DNA of 64,000 nt from assembly GCA_964608265.1 (NCBI GenBank), contig CAZSNP010000003.1, positions 1 to 64,000 of the forward strand. The letters are read 5' to 3'. This DNA comes from JANWXR01 sp964608265. Its GTDB lineage: Bacteria; Chloroflexota; Anaerolineae; Anaerolineales; UBA6663. The notes under the pieces are model-generated. The model was not told where the DNA came from. It did not search any database and saw only the letters and a list, made by a program, of their open reading frames with translations. Below are positions 51,323-60,139 of this stretch, in pieces (within the stretch, counting starts at the first letter, position 1; each line of letters starts with the position of its first letter). Position numbers and translations under genes: made by a program.

Positions 51323-51880
51323 ATGAAACCCAATCGTACTTCCCCGGAAGTCATCGCCGATATCTTCTTCGGACAGATCGTGCTGGTGTGGGCGCGCTGG
51401 TTTTTCATCGGCGCCGCGATTGTGCTGGCGCTGCTCGGCACGGCCACGCCCGCCGAGTTGACGGGCATGCTGCTCGTGGCGCTGGTGCTGATGGCCATTA
51501 ACGGCTTCATCCATGCCCGTTACCTCATGGAGAAGCCGGCCAACCGCTGGTTGCTGCTCGCGGCCAGCCTGCTCGATGTGGTGATGATCCTCGGCCTCAT
51601 CCTCGGCTGGCGCGGCGGGACCGGACTGCGGAGCCAGTTTTTCATCTTCTTCTACCCGTTGCTCTTCGCCTTCGCGCTCGTCTTCCCACCGCGCCTGGCC
51701 GTGGCCTACACCGCCCTGGTCGTCGGGTTGTACGCGCTGGTCGGCATCGCGCTCGACCCGGCGGCGGCCCTCAGCCTGAGCGGGGTGCAGACGCTCGGCA
51801 TGCGGCTGATCACGCTGGCGGCGATGGGCGGACTGGGCGCGTACTACTATCGCGCGCAACGCGCCGCCCGGCCGGCGTAA
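51323..51880 (+). CDS. Membrane protein resembling a kinase sensor domain (second copy)
   Basis: 185 aa, about six TM helices. The N-terminal FFGQIVLVWARWFFIGAAIV matches the GQIV-x-x-x-ARW motif of the previous protein, as do RSQFFIFFYPLLFAFALVFP and LIGLAA-like RLITLAAMGGLGAYYYRAQR. No catalytic domain. Probably interacts with the PspA-like proteins at the membrane. Confidence 0.75.
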   Translation: MKPNRTSPEVIADIFFGQIVLVWARWFFIGAAIVLALLGTATPAELTGMLLVALVLMAINGFIHARYLMEKPANRWLLLAASLLDVVMILGLILGWRGGTGLRSQFFIFFYPLLFAFALVFPPRLAVAYTALVVGLYALVGIALDPAAALSLSGVQTLGMRLITLAAMGGLGAYYYRAQRAARPA

Positions 51881-51901
51881 CACGAACCGAATGATCCGAC
51901 A

Positions 51902-51934
51902 GGCCCTTCGCGGGCGCCCAGCCCGCGAAGGGCC
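51902..51934 (+). promoter_or_regulatory. 14-bp hairpin adjoining the Shine-Dalgarno of the second PspA
   Basis: GGCCCTTCGCGGGC (51902-51915) and GCCCGCGAAGGGCC (51921-51934) pair perfectly around a 5-nt loop. GGAG (51935-51938) begins at the very next base and ATG 51945 follows. No U-run, so it is unlikely to be a terminator; it could modulate translation or protect the mRNA end. Confidence 0.75.
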
Positions 51935-51944
51935 GGAGTTGACC

Positions 51945-52604
51945 ATGCCCAACCTGCCTCGCCTCGCCAACATGTTCAAGCTCAGCCTCGATGTGCTGCT
52001 CACCCCCGCCGAAGACCCGCGCGAGCACACAGTCGCGGTGGGCGACCCGCTGCAACGCATGCTGGGCCAGCTACGCCGGGCGGCGGAGAACAACCGAGCG
52101 TTGCAACGGAATCTCGCCGAGCGCATGACGCAATTGCAAACCCGGCTGGCCGACTTCGAGGCCGAGGCCCGGCGCGCACTGGCCGAGTCTGGCGAGGCAG
52201 TGGCGCGGGCGGTGCTGCAGCGTCGCCACACGCTGGCGCTGGAATTGGAAAACGTCCGCGCGCACAGGCAGGCACTTCAGCACGAAGCTCAAAGATTGTC
52301 GTTGCTGGAGCAGCGCGTGCTGGCGCAACTGGATCTGCTTGCCGCGCGGCAGAGCCTCTCGACCACCAGGCTCACCACGGCGGAGGCGCAGGCTCAACTC
52401 GGCGAGATGCTGGCCGGGCTGTCGGCGGAATTCGAAGCGCTGCAGCGCGCCACCGAACAGGCCGACGCGCAGACCGAGCATCTGCGCGCGCGGGCCGCCG
52501 CCATCGAAGAACTGCTCAGCGCGGGCGCGCTCTCGCCCAGCGCCGACGCCGACACCGAAGCGCAACTGGTCAACCTGCGACGGCAGGAAACGAAGTCGCT
52601 GTGA
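51945..52604 (+). CDS. PspA-like coiled-coil protein (second copy)
   Basis: 219 aa from ATG 51945 with GGAG seven nt upstream. MPNLPRLANMFKLSLDVLLT, then coiled coil (AAENNRALQRNLAERMTQLQ, AEMLAGLSAEFEALQRATEQ-like EMLAGLSAEFEALQRATEQA) matching the first copy (SGISAEAAELGQALERTEDK). Shorter conserved core, acidic C-terminus. The PspA-TM-TM-PspA order suggests a duplicated membrane-stress unit. Confidence 0.75.
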   Translation: MPNLPRLANMFKLSLDVLLTPAEDPREHTVAVGDPLQRMLGQLRRAAENNRALQRNLAERMTQLQTRLADFEAEARRALAESGEAVARAVLQRRHTLALELENVRAHRQALQHEAQRLSLLEQRVLAQLDLLAARQSLSTTRLTTAEAQAQLGEMLAGLSAEFEALQRATEQADAQTEHLRARAAAIEELLSAGALSPSADADTEAQLVNLRRQETKSL

Positions 52605-52696
52605 CCGCCCGCTCCTGAGGCTGCCCATGCTCCGGGGGTAAGACGGGTAAGCGACGGCCCATTGCCAGACCGCAGCCCCTCCGGCTAAAATTGGAT

Positions 52697-52873
52697 ATGG
52701 TTCAGCGCCAAAGCTCCCACACCCCCTCCTACGAGCAACGGCTGAACGCGCTCCGCAAGCGCGCCACCGGCGATGGCTAGCTCGCCCCGCGCGGGCTAAT
52801 CTCCCTCACCCTTCAGGTCAACTTCGTGGACGGCGCTGCCGTCCGTTGGGCCAATCAATTCAATACTCGCTGA
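52697..52873 (+). pseudogene. Small ORF split by an in-frame amber codon
   Basis: ATG 52697 opens MVQRQSSHTPSYEQRLNALR, KRATGDG then TAG (52778-52780). The same frame continues LAPRGLISLTLQVNFVDGAA, VRWANQFNTR to TGA (52871-52873), with no other stop. The continuation looks like coding sequence, so a single change (TGG to TAG) may have broken a 58-codon gene. TAAAAT (52686-52691) lies five nt before the ATG. The 10-nt gap to the next gene suggests an operon. No family recognised. Confidence 0.45.
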
Positions 52874-52882
52874 GAAACGACC

Positions 52883-54205
52883 ATGTCATACACGACGACC
52901 GAAACGCAAGCGACCTATCAACGCGCCAAGCAAGTGATGCCGCTCGGCGTCACCAGCAACTTCCGCTACACCGGCGACGATACGCTCGTCATCAAACGCG
53001 GCCAGGGGCCGTATGTCTGGGATATGGATGACAATCAATACATCGATTACCGCCTGGCTTATGGGCCCGTCATCCTTGGCCACGGCGATGCGCGGGTGAC
53101 GCGCCGTATCGCCGAGCAACTGGCGCACGGCAATCTGTACGCCCATACCCATCCGCTCGAAATCGAAGCCGCCGAGAAAATCATCCGCCTTCACCCCGGC
53201 GTGGAGCGCGTGCGCTACGCCAACTCTGGCACCGAGGCCACCATGCACGCCGTGCGGCTCGCCCGGGCCTACACCAATCGCGAAAAGCTGTTGAAGGTGG
53301 AGGGCGCGTACCACGGCAACCACGATTACGCGCTGTGGTCTACCGCCAACATGCCCTTCAACTCGGGCGGCTCACCCCGCAGCCCCATCCCCGTGCCGCA
53401 AAGCTCCGGCATCCCGGCCTCCGCGCGCGAGTTGATCCAGATGTTGCGGTTCAATGATTTTGAGATGGCTGAGCGGCTGTTCCACGATAAGGGCCACGAG
53501 TTCGCCGCCCTCATCGTCGAGCCGATCATGGGCAACGCGGCCTGTCTGATGCCGGAACCCGGTTACCTCCAGCACCTGCGCGACCTGTGCACGCGCCACG
53601 GGGCGCTGCTGATCTTCGACGAAGTCAAGACGGGCTTCCGCGTGGCGCCCGGCGGGGCAGCGGAGTTGTTCGGCGTCACCGCCGATGTGTACACGTTCGC
53701 CAAGGCGCTGGGCAACGGTTACCCGGTGGCCGCCATCGGTGGCAGGGCCGAGGTGATGGACATCATCGCTATGGCGCAGGTCGTGCACGGAGGGACATAT
53801 TGCGGCAGCGCCATCGGCACGGCGGCCGCCTGCGCGGTGCTCGACGCCATTCGCGACGACGATGTGCTCGGCGTCATCCGCGAGCGCGGCCGGCGGCTGA
53901 TGGATGGGATGCACGACATCCTCACCGAGCAAGGTATAGCGCATGTCATCAGCGGCGTGCCGTCTATGTTCGTCGTCATCTACGAGCCGCAGAAGGACAG
54001 GCCGCGCGAATTCCGCGATGTCCTGCTCAGCAACCACGCGCTGTACACGAAAATCGCCTACGGCCTGCGCGAACGCGGGGTGGATGTCGAGCCGGACTTC
54101 CGTGAATCGATGTTCATCTCCGCCGCCCACACCGTCGCCGACGTGGATGAAACGCTGAACCGCTACAACGACGCGGTGAAAGCGGCGAAGAACCGGCTGC
54201 ACTGA
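52883..54205 (+). CDS. Class III aminotransferase, glutamate-1-semialdehyde-aminomutase-like
   Basis: 440 aa. Fold-I PLP enzyme: QATYQRAKQVMPLGVTSNFR, NQYIDYRLAYGPVILGHGDA, RYANSGTEATMHAVRLARAY, LLIFDEVKTGFRVAPGGAAE, PLP-Lys expected in YTFAKALGNGYPVAAIGGRA, GTYCGSAIGTAAACAVLDAI. HemL-like family members also act on other amines and on omega-amino acids; the absence of neighbouring heme genes leaves the role open. Confidence 0.88.
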   Translation: MSYTTTETQATYQRAKQVMPLGVTSNFRYTGDDTLVIKRGQGPYVWDMDDNQYIDYRLAYGPVILGHGDARVTRRIAEQLAHGNLYAHTHPLEIEAAEKIIRLHPGVERVRYANSGTEATMHAVRLARAYTNREKLLKVEGAYHGNHDYALWSTANMPFNSGGSPRSPIPVPQSSGIPASARELIQMLRFNDFEMAERLFHDKGHEFAALIVEPIMGNAACLMPEPGYLQHLRDLCTRHGALLIFDEVKTGFRVAPGGAAELFGVTADVYTFAKALGNGYPVAAIGGRAEVMDIIAMAQVVHGGTYCGSAIGTAAACAVLDAIRDDDVLGVIRERGRRLMDGMHDILTEQGIAHVISGVPSMFVVIYEPQKDRPREFRDVLLSNHALYTKIAYGLRERGVDVEPDFRESMFISAAHTVADVDETLNRYNDAVKAAKNRLH

Positions 54206-54211
54206 TATTAA

Positions 54212-54282
54212 GGGACGCGGATAGGCGTGGCTGAACGCGGAATCGAGCCGGCTCCGCGTTTATCCGGGTGTATCCGCGTCCC
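54212..54282 (+). repeat. GGGACGCGGATA palindrome
   Basis: GGGACGCGGATA (54212-54223) and TATCCGCGTCCC (54271-54282) are exact inverse copies; inner AACGCGGA (54234-54241) and TCCGCGTT (54253-54260) likewise. Arm-repeat palindrome on the word CGCGGA, between the aminotransferase and the Calx-beta gene. Confidence 0.8.
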
Positions 54283-54373
54283 GCCCCATTCCCCCGCATT
54301 TCCCATTGTCGCCCTCCGGGTCGGGCCGGATACTAAACTCGACCGCACGTTCGCATTTTGGCACGTACAACCT

Positions 54374-57300
54374 ATGAATACTTCCCGCCTTGCCCGACTG
54401 GCTGCATTGTCGCTCGCCGCCGCAACGTCCCTCGGCGCAGTCTGTCTGCTCGTGACGGCGCTTGGCCTCACCCCGAAGGCCCGGGCCGCCGGCGAGGCGG
54501 TGCAATTCAGCGCCGCCTCGTACAGCGCCGTGGAAAACGGCGGGGGCGTGCAGGTCGTCGTCAACCTCACCAGCACCGTCACCGGCGGCCCCATCACCTT
54601 CACAGTCACCAGCGCCGACAATACCGCCCAGAGCGCCAGCGATTATGCGCCGGTGAACGCCACGATCAGCCTCGACGTCGGCGCTGCGGGCTTCACCTTC
54701 ACCGTGCCCATCACCGATGACGCGGTGTTCGAAGGCAACGAGGCCTTCACCCTCACGCTGGGCAACTTCGACAACGCCATCCCCGGCTCGATCACCACCG
54801 CCGTCGTGACCATCACCGAGAATGAAAGCCAGCCGACGGTGCAGTTGAGCAGCAGCAACTTCGGCGTGGCGGAGGGGACGGCGAACGCCACCATCAACGC
54901 GACGTTGAGCGGCCAGTCAGCCCTGCCGGTGAGCGTCAACGCGACGACGACGGATGGCAGCGCCGGCGCCGGCGACTACACCGGTGGGACGTATGCCCTC
55001 AGCTTCGCGCCGCTGGCCACTGCCGCCTCGGCCTCCATCCCCATCACCGACGATCTGCTCGACGAGAACGATGAGACCTTCACCGTCACGCTCGGCTCCC
55101 CGACGAACACCACTATCTCGGGCACATCCTCCGCGACGGTGACGATTAGCGACAACGACGCTCCGCCGACGATCAGCCTCACGGCGGCGACTCAAACGGT
55201 GGCCGAGGGCGTGGGGACGGTGACCGTCGGCGTCAGCCTGAACGCGGCCTCGGGCCTCAACGTCAGCGTGCCCTTCTCGGTGGGCGGCACGGCGGGCGGC
55301 GCCGATCACAGCCTCGCGGCCGGCGCGTTCACGGTCAACGCCGGCGCGCTGACGGGCGATACGTCGTTCAACGTCGTCAGCGATTCGGTGGATGAGGAGA
55401 ACGAAACCATCATCGTCACGCTGGGCACACCCAGCAACGCCGGCCTCGGCGCGATCACGGCTCAAACCATCACCCTCAACGATGACGACGACCCGCCCAC
55501 GCTGGCGGTCGCCGACATCGGCGTGCTGGAGGGCGACGCCGGCCCGACCGCGGCGACGTTCACCCTCAACCTGTCGGCGGCGAGTGAACGCATCGTCACC
55601 GTCAACGCTGCGACGGCGGATGGAACGGCGCTGGCCGGCGCCGATTACACCGGCAACAGCGGCACGGTCACTTTCAACCCCGGCCAAACGAGCCGGCCGT
55701 TCAACGTCAACGTCCTGGGCGATGTGGTCGACGAGGCCAATGAAACCTTCGTCATCAACCTCTCCGGGGCGACTAACGTCAACGCGCCGGACCTGCAGGC
55801 GACGGCCGTCATCACCGACGACGAGGCCGCGCCGAGTGTGACGATCAACGATGTCGCCGTAACCGAAGGCGATGGCAGCCCGACGACGGCGACCTTCACA
55901 GTCTCCCTCAGCAACCCCTCGCAGAGCACGGTGACGGTGCAATACGAGACCGCCAACGGCACGGCGACCTCGCCCGCCGATTTCGCGGGCACGAGCGGCA
56001 GCCTCACCTTCAATCCGGGCACCCTCACCCAACCGATCAGCGTCACCGTGCAGGGTGATACGCTGGATGAAGACAACGAGACGTTCGCCGTCAACCTCAC
56101 CGCGGCGACAAACGCAACGATCACCGACCCCGGCGGCGCCGGCACGATCACCGACAACGACCCGTTGCCCGGCCTGAACGTGAACGACGTGACCGTGACC
56201 GAAGGCACCGGGACGGTCAACAACGCCACCTTCACCATCACCCTGGCCCCGACCAGCGGGCGCACGGTCACGGTGAATTACAGCACTGCCAACGGAACCG
56301 CGACGGCGGGCAACGACTTCACCGCCACCAGCGGCGTGCTGACGTTCAATGCCGGCGTCACGACGCAGACCGTCAGCGTGCCGATCACCACCGATGCGGC
56401 GGACGAGGCGGACAGTGAGACCTTCACCCTCGAACTGAGCAGCCCCGGCAACGCCACGCTCGGCGACGCCAGCGGGCTCGGCACGATCAACGACGACGAT
56501 CCGCCCCCGACGTTGACGCTGGGCAACGGCACCGTAGTGGAGGGCGATTCCGGCTCGGTGAATATGGCCTTCACCGCCCAGCTCAACGCGGCCAGCGGGC
56601 GGGCGGTCACGGTCAATTACGCCGCCGTCGGTGACACCGCGACGGCGGACAGCGATTTCACCGCCGTCACCGGCACGCTCAACTTCGCCGCCGGCGTCAC
56701 CCAGGTCACCCTCAACGTGCCCGTGCTGGGCGATCTGCTTGACGAGGCCAACGAGACGTTGTTCGTCAACCTCAGCAGCCCGACGAACGCGGTGCTTGGC
56801 ACCACCCAGGCCACCGGCTCTATTCAGGATAATGACCCGACCCCGGCGGTTGGCTTCGGCGCGGCGGGCGTTGCGGTGGATGAGGGCGCCGGTACCGCCG
56901 CCGTCACCGTCAACCTGACGGGAAGCACGTCGAGCTTCACCGTCACCGTGCCGTACACCGTCAGCGGCACCGCCTCGCCCGGCGGCGTTGATCACAACCT
57001 GGCCAATGGCGCCTTCAGCATCGCCCCCGGCGCGACCTCGGGCAGCGTCAGCTTCACCATCAACAACGACACGCTGGATGAGGCCAACGAGACGGTGATC
57101 GTCACCCTCGGCACGCCCGTCAACGCCACCCCCGGCGCGATCACGGTTCAGACCATCACCCTCAACGACAACGATGCTCCGCCGACGGTGCAATTGTTTT
57201 CCGGCGCATACTCCGTCGGCGAGAACGCCGGCCCGGCCACCCTCACCGTCACCCTCTCGGCGCAGTCGGGCCTGCCGGTGTCGGTCAATTTCGCCACGAG

Positions 57301-60061
57301 CAACGGCACAGCGACGGCGGGCAACGATTACGCCGCCGCCAGCGGCACGCTCACCGTCACCGCCGGCCTGACGCAAACCGCCTTGACGGTGCCGATCATT
57401 AACGACACCACCTTCGAGGCCGCCGAGACTTTCAGCGTCGCGCTGACCGCGCCGAACAACGCCACGCTCGGCGCGCCGAACACGGCCACGGTGACGATCA
57501 ACAGCGAGGACGGGCAGCCAACGATCAGCTTCACACCCGCCAGCTTCAACGTCGTGGAAGATACGGGCGGGGTGGGCGCGCTGCCGAACATCGCGCCGAT
57601 CACGGTGACGTTGAGCAATGCCTCGGTGAATACGATCACGGTGAACTATGCGACGAGCAACGGCACGGCCACGGCCGGGAGCGACTACACCGCTGCCAGC
57701 GGGACGCTCACCTTCAATCCCGGTGTAACCACGCAGGCCTTTTCCGTGACAACGATGGTGGATGACACGGATGAAGGTTCCATTGATGAAACCGTGAATC
57801 TCGCCTTGAGCGTTGCGACGGGCGGAGCGACTATTGCTGGGGGTGCCGGGGTGCTCAACATTTCGGATAATGAAGGGAGGCCGACGGTGCGCTTCGGCAC
57901 CGGCCCGCAATCGGTGGCCGAGAACGCCGGCCCGCTGACGGTGCTCGTGACGCTCAGCAATCCCTCGGATAGCACCATCACCGTCACCGTCACGTCGAGC
58001 AACAACACCGCCATCGCCGGGCAAGACTACACCGCCGTCAATGGGGTGGTGGTGTTTACGCCCGGCGATACAGTCGAGCAGTTCAACGTCGCGCTCAACA
58101 ACGAGGCGATCTTCGAGGCTAACGAGACCTTCACGCTCACACTCAGCAACGCGATCAACGCCGACCTTGGGTCGAGCAACATCGTCAAAACGGTGACGAT
58201 CATCAACGACGACCCCGTGCCGACGGTGCAGTTCAATCCGGCGGCATACGCCATCGGCGAGGCTGCCGGCAGCGTCACGCTCACGGCCAGCCTCAGCAAC
58301 CTGTCCGCTTTCACCGGCACCGTCAACTACGCCACCGGCAACGGCGCCGCGCTGGCCGGCAGCGACTACGCTACCCGCACGGGCACGCTCAACTTCCCGG
58401 CGCTGACCTCCGCGCTCACGTTCACCGTGCCGATCACGAATGACACAGTCTACGAGGGCAACGAGACGTTCAACGCAACCCTAAGCGGCGTGACCGGCTT
58501 CACGTTGGGCGCGAGCGTCGCGACCGTGACCATCGTGGAGAACGATAATCCACCGGTCGTGCAATTCAGCGCCGCCGGTTATTCACGCGCGGAGGACAAC
58601 GGCCCGGCCACCATCACGGTGACGTTGGCGGGCAGCAGCGCAGTGACGAGCACGATCAATTACGCCACCAGCAACGGCACCGCCACCGCGCCGAGTGACT
58701 ACCTCGCGAACAGCGGCACACTCACCTTCCCAGCCGGCACCACCGCGCGCACCTTCGACGTTGCCCTCGTCAACAACGCCACCTTCGAAGGCGACGAAAC
58801 CGTCCTCCTCACCCTGAGCGCGCCCGTCAGCGCGACCCTCGGGGCCAACAATCCCGCCACGCTCACCATCGTCGAGAACGACCCCGCGCCGACGATCAAC
58901 CTGGCCAGCGGCCCGTCGGTGAACGAAGAGACCGCGACGGTGACCGTCAATGCCACGTTGAGCGCAGCCTCGGCGGTGACCACGACGGTGAACTACGCCA
59001 CGAGCAGCGGCACGGCCACCTCCGGCGCCGACTTCGCCGCTGCCAGCGGCACGCTGACGTTCACCCCCGGCGACACCAGCGAGTCCATCGTCGTCACCAT
59101 CAACAATGACCCGACTTACGAGTTGAACGAGACCTTCAACCTGTCGCTCAGCGCACCGGTCAGCGGCACGCTGGGCGCCTCCGCCGCGACGGTGACGCTC
59201 CTCAACACCGATGCCGCGCCGGTGGTGCAACTCAGCCCGACCGACCTTACATTGGGGGAGGATCGCGGCCCGGCGACCATCACAGTCACGCTCTCGGCGG
59301 TCAGCGCGGTGACGGCGACCGTGAACTATGCCACGAACAACGGCTCGGCCATCGCCGGCAGCGACTTCGCCGCCATCAGCGGCACGCTGAGCTTCGCGCC
59401 CGGGGTGACGATTCAGACTCTCACCGTGCCTCTGATTAACGACGCCAACAACGAGCTGAACGAGACGTTCACGCTCGCGCTCGGCGCGACCACGCACAGC
59501 AACGTCGGCGGCGCCGCCAGCGCCATCGTCACCATCGCCAACGAGGACGCGCGTCCCGGCTGTTTCATCCACAAGAGCAGCGATACGCCCAAACTCATCC
59601 CCGACGCCAACGCGACGGGTGTTCAATCGGTGCTGAACGTCGCCGGGCCGGGCGTCGTTATCAGCGACTTCAGCCTGCGGCTGGACTCGATCAGCCACAC
59701 CTACGTCGAGGACTTGCGGCTGACGTTGATCTCACCCGCCGGGCAGACGATGGTCGTCATCGGGCCGAACGGCATCGGCGGCAGCGGCGACGACTTTGTG
59801 TACACGGTCTTCAACGACAGCGGCCCGTATCACGAGGGCGCGCTGCCGCCGTACACCGGGACCTATCGGCCCCAACCGGCGCCGACCACGGTCTTCACGC
59901 CGCTGCTCGGGCAGGCCTCCGGTGGAACGTGGACGCTGAAAATCGTGGATGTGGTTTCCGGCGACATAGGCACGCTCAACGCCTGGGGCGTCGAGGTGTG
60001 CGGAACCGTAATCCCGCCGACGGGCAATACCAGGATTTTCCTGCCGCTCATTCGCAAGTAA
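54374..60061 (+). CDS. Giant secreted Calx-beta repeat protein with C-terminal P-domain
   Basis: 1895 aa from ATG 54374. Signal peptide (RLARLAALSLAAATSLGAVC, LLVTALGLTPKARAAG). I count 15 Calx-beta modules of about 115 residues, each with a motif like (V)P-I-T-D-D-x-x-x-E-G-N-E-(A/T)-F, for example VPITDDAVFEGNEAFTLTL and VPLINDANNELNETFTLAL; their acidic loops bind Ca2+ in known homologues. A Cys-bounded P-domain (CFIHKSSDTPKLIPDANATG ... WGVEVCG) follows, then the tail IPPTGNTRIFLPLIRK. Probably an adhesive surface fibre whose modules stiffen with calcium. No Shine-Dalgarno is evident. Confidence 0.9.
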   Translation: MNTSRLARLAALSLAAATSLGAVCLLVTALGLTPKARAAGEAVQFSAASYSAVENGGGVQVVVNLTSTVTGGPITFTVTSADNTAQSASDYAPVNATISLDVGAAGFTFTVPITDDAVFEGNEAFTLTLGNFDNAIPGSITTAVVTITENESQPTVQLSSSNFGVAEGTANATINATLSGQSALPVSVNATTTDGSAGAGDYTGGTYALSFAPLATAASASIPITDDLLDENDETFTVTLGSPTNTTISGTSSATVTISDNDAPPTISLTAATQTVAEGVGTVTVGVSLNAASGLNVSVPFSVGGTAGGADHSLAAGAFTVNAGALTGDTSFNVVSDSVDEENETIIVTLGTPSNAGLGAITAQTITLNDDDDPPTLAVADIGVLEGDAGPTAATFTLNLSAASERIVTVNAATADGTALAGADYTGNSGTVTFNPGQTSRPFNVNVLGDVVDEANETFVINLSGATNVNAPDLQATAVITDDEAAPSVTINDVAVTEGDGSPTTATFTVSLSNPSQSTVTVQYETANGTATSPADFAGTSGSLTFNPGTLTQPISVTVQGDTLDEDNETFAVNLTAATNATITDPGGAGTITDNDPLPGLNVNDVTVTEGTGTVNNATFTITLAPTSGRTVTVNYSTANGTATAGNDFTATSGVLTFNAGVTTQTVSVPITTDAADEADSETFTLELSSPGNATLGDASGLGTINDDDPPPTLTLGNGTVVEGDSGSVNMAFTAQLNAASGRAVTVNYAAVGDTATADSDFTAVTGTLNFAAGVTQVTLNVPVLGDLLDEANETLFVNLSSPTNAVLGTTQATGSIQDNDPTPAVGFGAAGVAVDEGAGTAAVTVNLTGSTSSFTVTVPYTVSGTASPGGVDHNLANGAFSIAPGATSGSVSFTINNDTLDEANETVIVTLGTPVNATPGAITVQTITLNDNDAPPTVQLFSGAYSVGENAGPATLTVTLSAQSGLPVSVNFATSNGTATAGNDYAAASGTLTVTAGLTQTALTVPIINDTTFEAAETFSVALTAPNNATLGAPNTATVTINSEDGQPTISFTPASFNVVEDTGGVGALPNIAPITVTLSNASVNTITVNYATSNGTATAGSDYTAASGTLTFNPGVTTQAFSVTTMVDDTDEGSIDETVNLALSVATGGATIAGGAGVLNISDNEGRPTVRFGTGPQSVAENAGPLTVLVTLSNPSDSTITVTVTSSNNTAIAGQDYTAVNGVVVFTPGDTVEQFNVALNNEAIFEANETFTLTLSNAINADLGSSNIVKTVTIINDDPVPTVQFNPAAYAIGEAAGSVTLTASLSNLSAFTGTVNYATGNGAALAGSDYATRTGTLNFPALTSALTFTVPITNDTVYEGNETFNATLSGVTGFTLGASVATVTIVENDNPPVVQFSAAGYSRAEDNGPATITVTLAGSSAVTSTINYATSNGTATAPSDYLANSGTLTFPAGTTARTFDVALVNNATFEGDETVLLTLSAPVSATLGANNPATLTIVENDPAPTINLASGPSVNEETATVTVNATLSAASAVTTTVNYATSSGTATSGADFAAASGTLTFTPGDTSESIVVTINNDPTYELNETFNLSLSAPVSGTLGASAATVTLLNTDAAPVVQLSPTDLTLGEDRGPATITVTLSAVSAVTATVNYATNNGSAIAGSDFAAISGTLSFAPGVTIQTLTVPLINDANNELNETFTLALGATTHSNVGGAASAIVTIANEDARPGCFIHKSSDTPKLIPDANATGVQSVLNVAGPGVVISDFSLRLDSISHTYVEDLRLTLISPAGQTMVVIGPNGIGGSGDDFVYTVFNDSGPYHEGALPPYTGTYRPQPAPTTVFTPLLGQASGGTWTLKIVDVVSGDIGTLNAWGVEVCGTVIPPTGNTRIFLPLIRK

Positions 60062-60139
60062 GCGCGAGCGCTCAAGCGCCGAGGCACGACCCATCTGACG
60101 GCACGACTCAATTCACTGAGACTCCGGAGGAAAAAGGGC

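Noticed and set aside
54357..54370. TTGGCACG resembling a sigma-54 -24 element before the Calx-beta gene
   Set aside because: The -12 half (TTGC) is not present at the required distance, and the ATG lies only a few nt downstream.
54540..59560. Regular repeats in the giant gene as a CRISPR or DNA satellite
   Set aside because: The periodicity is about 345 nt and protein-level (Calx-beta modules); DNA copies have diverged, with no constant direct repeat or unique spacers.
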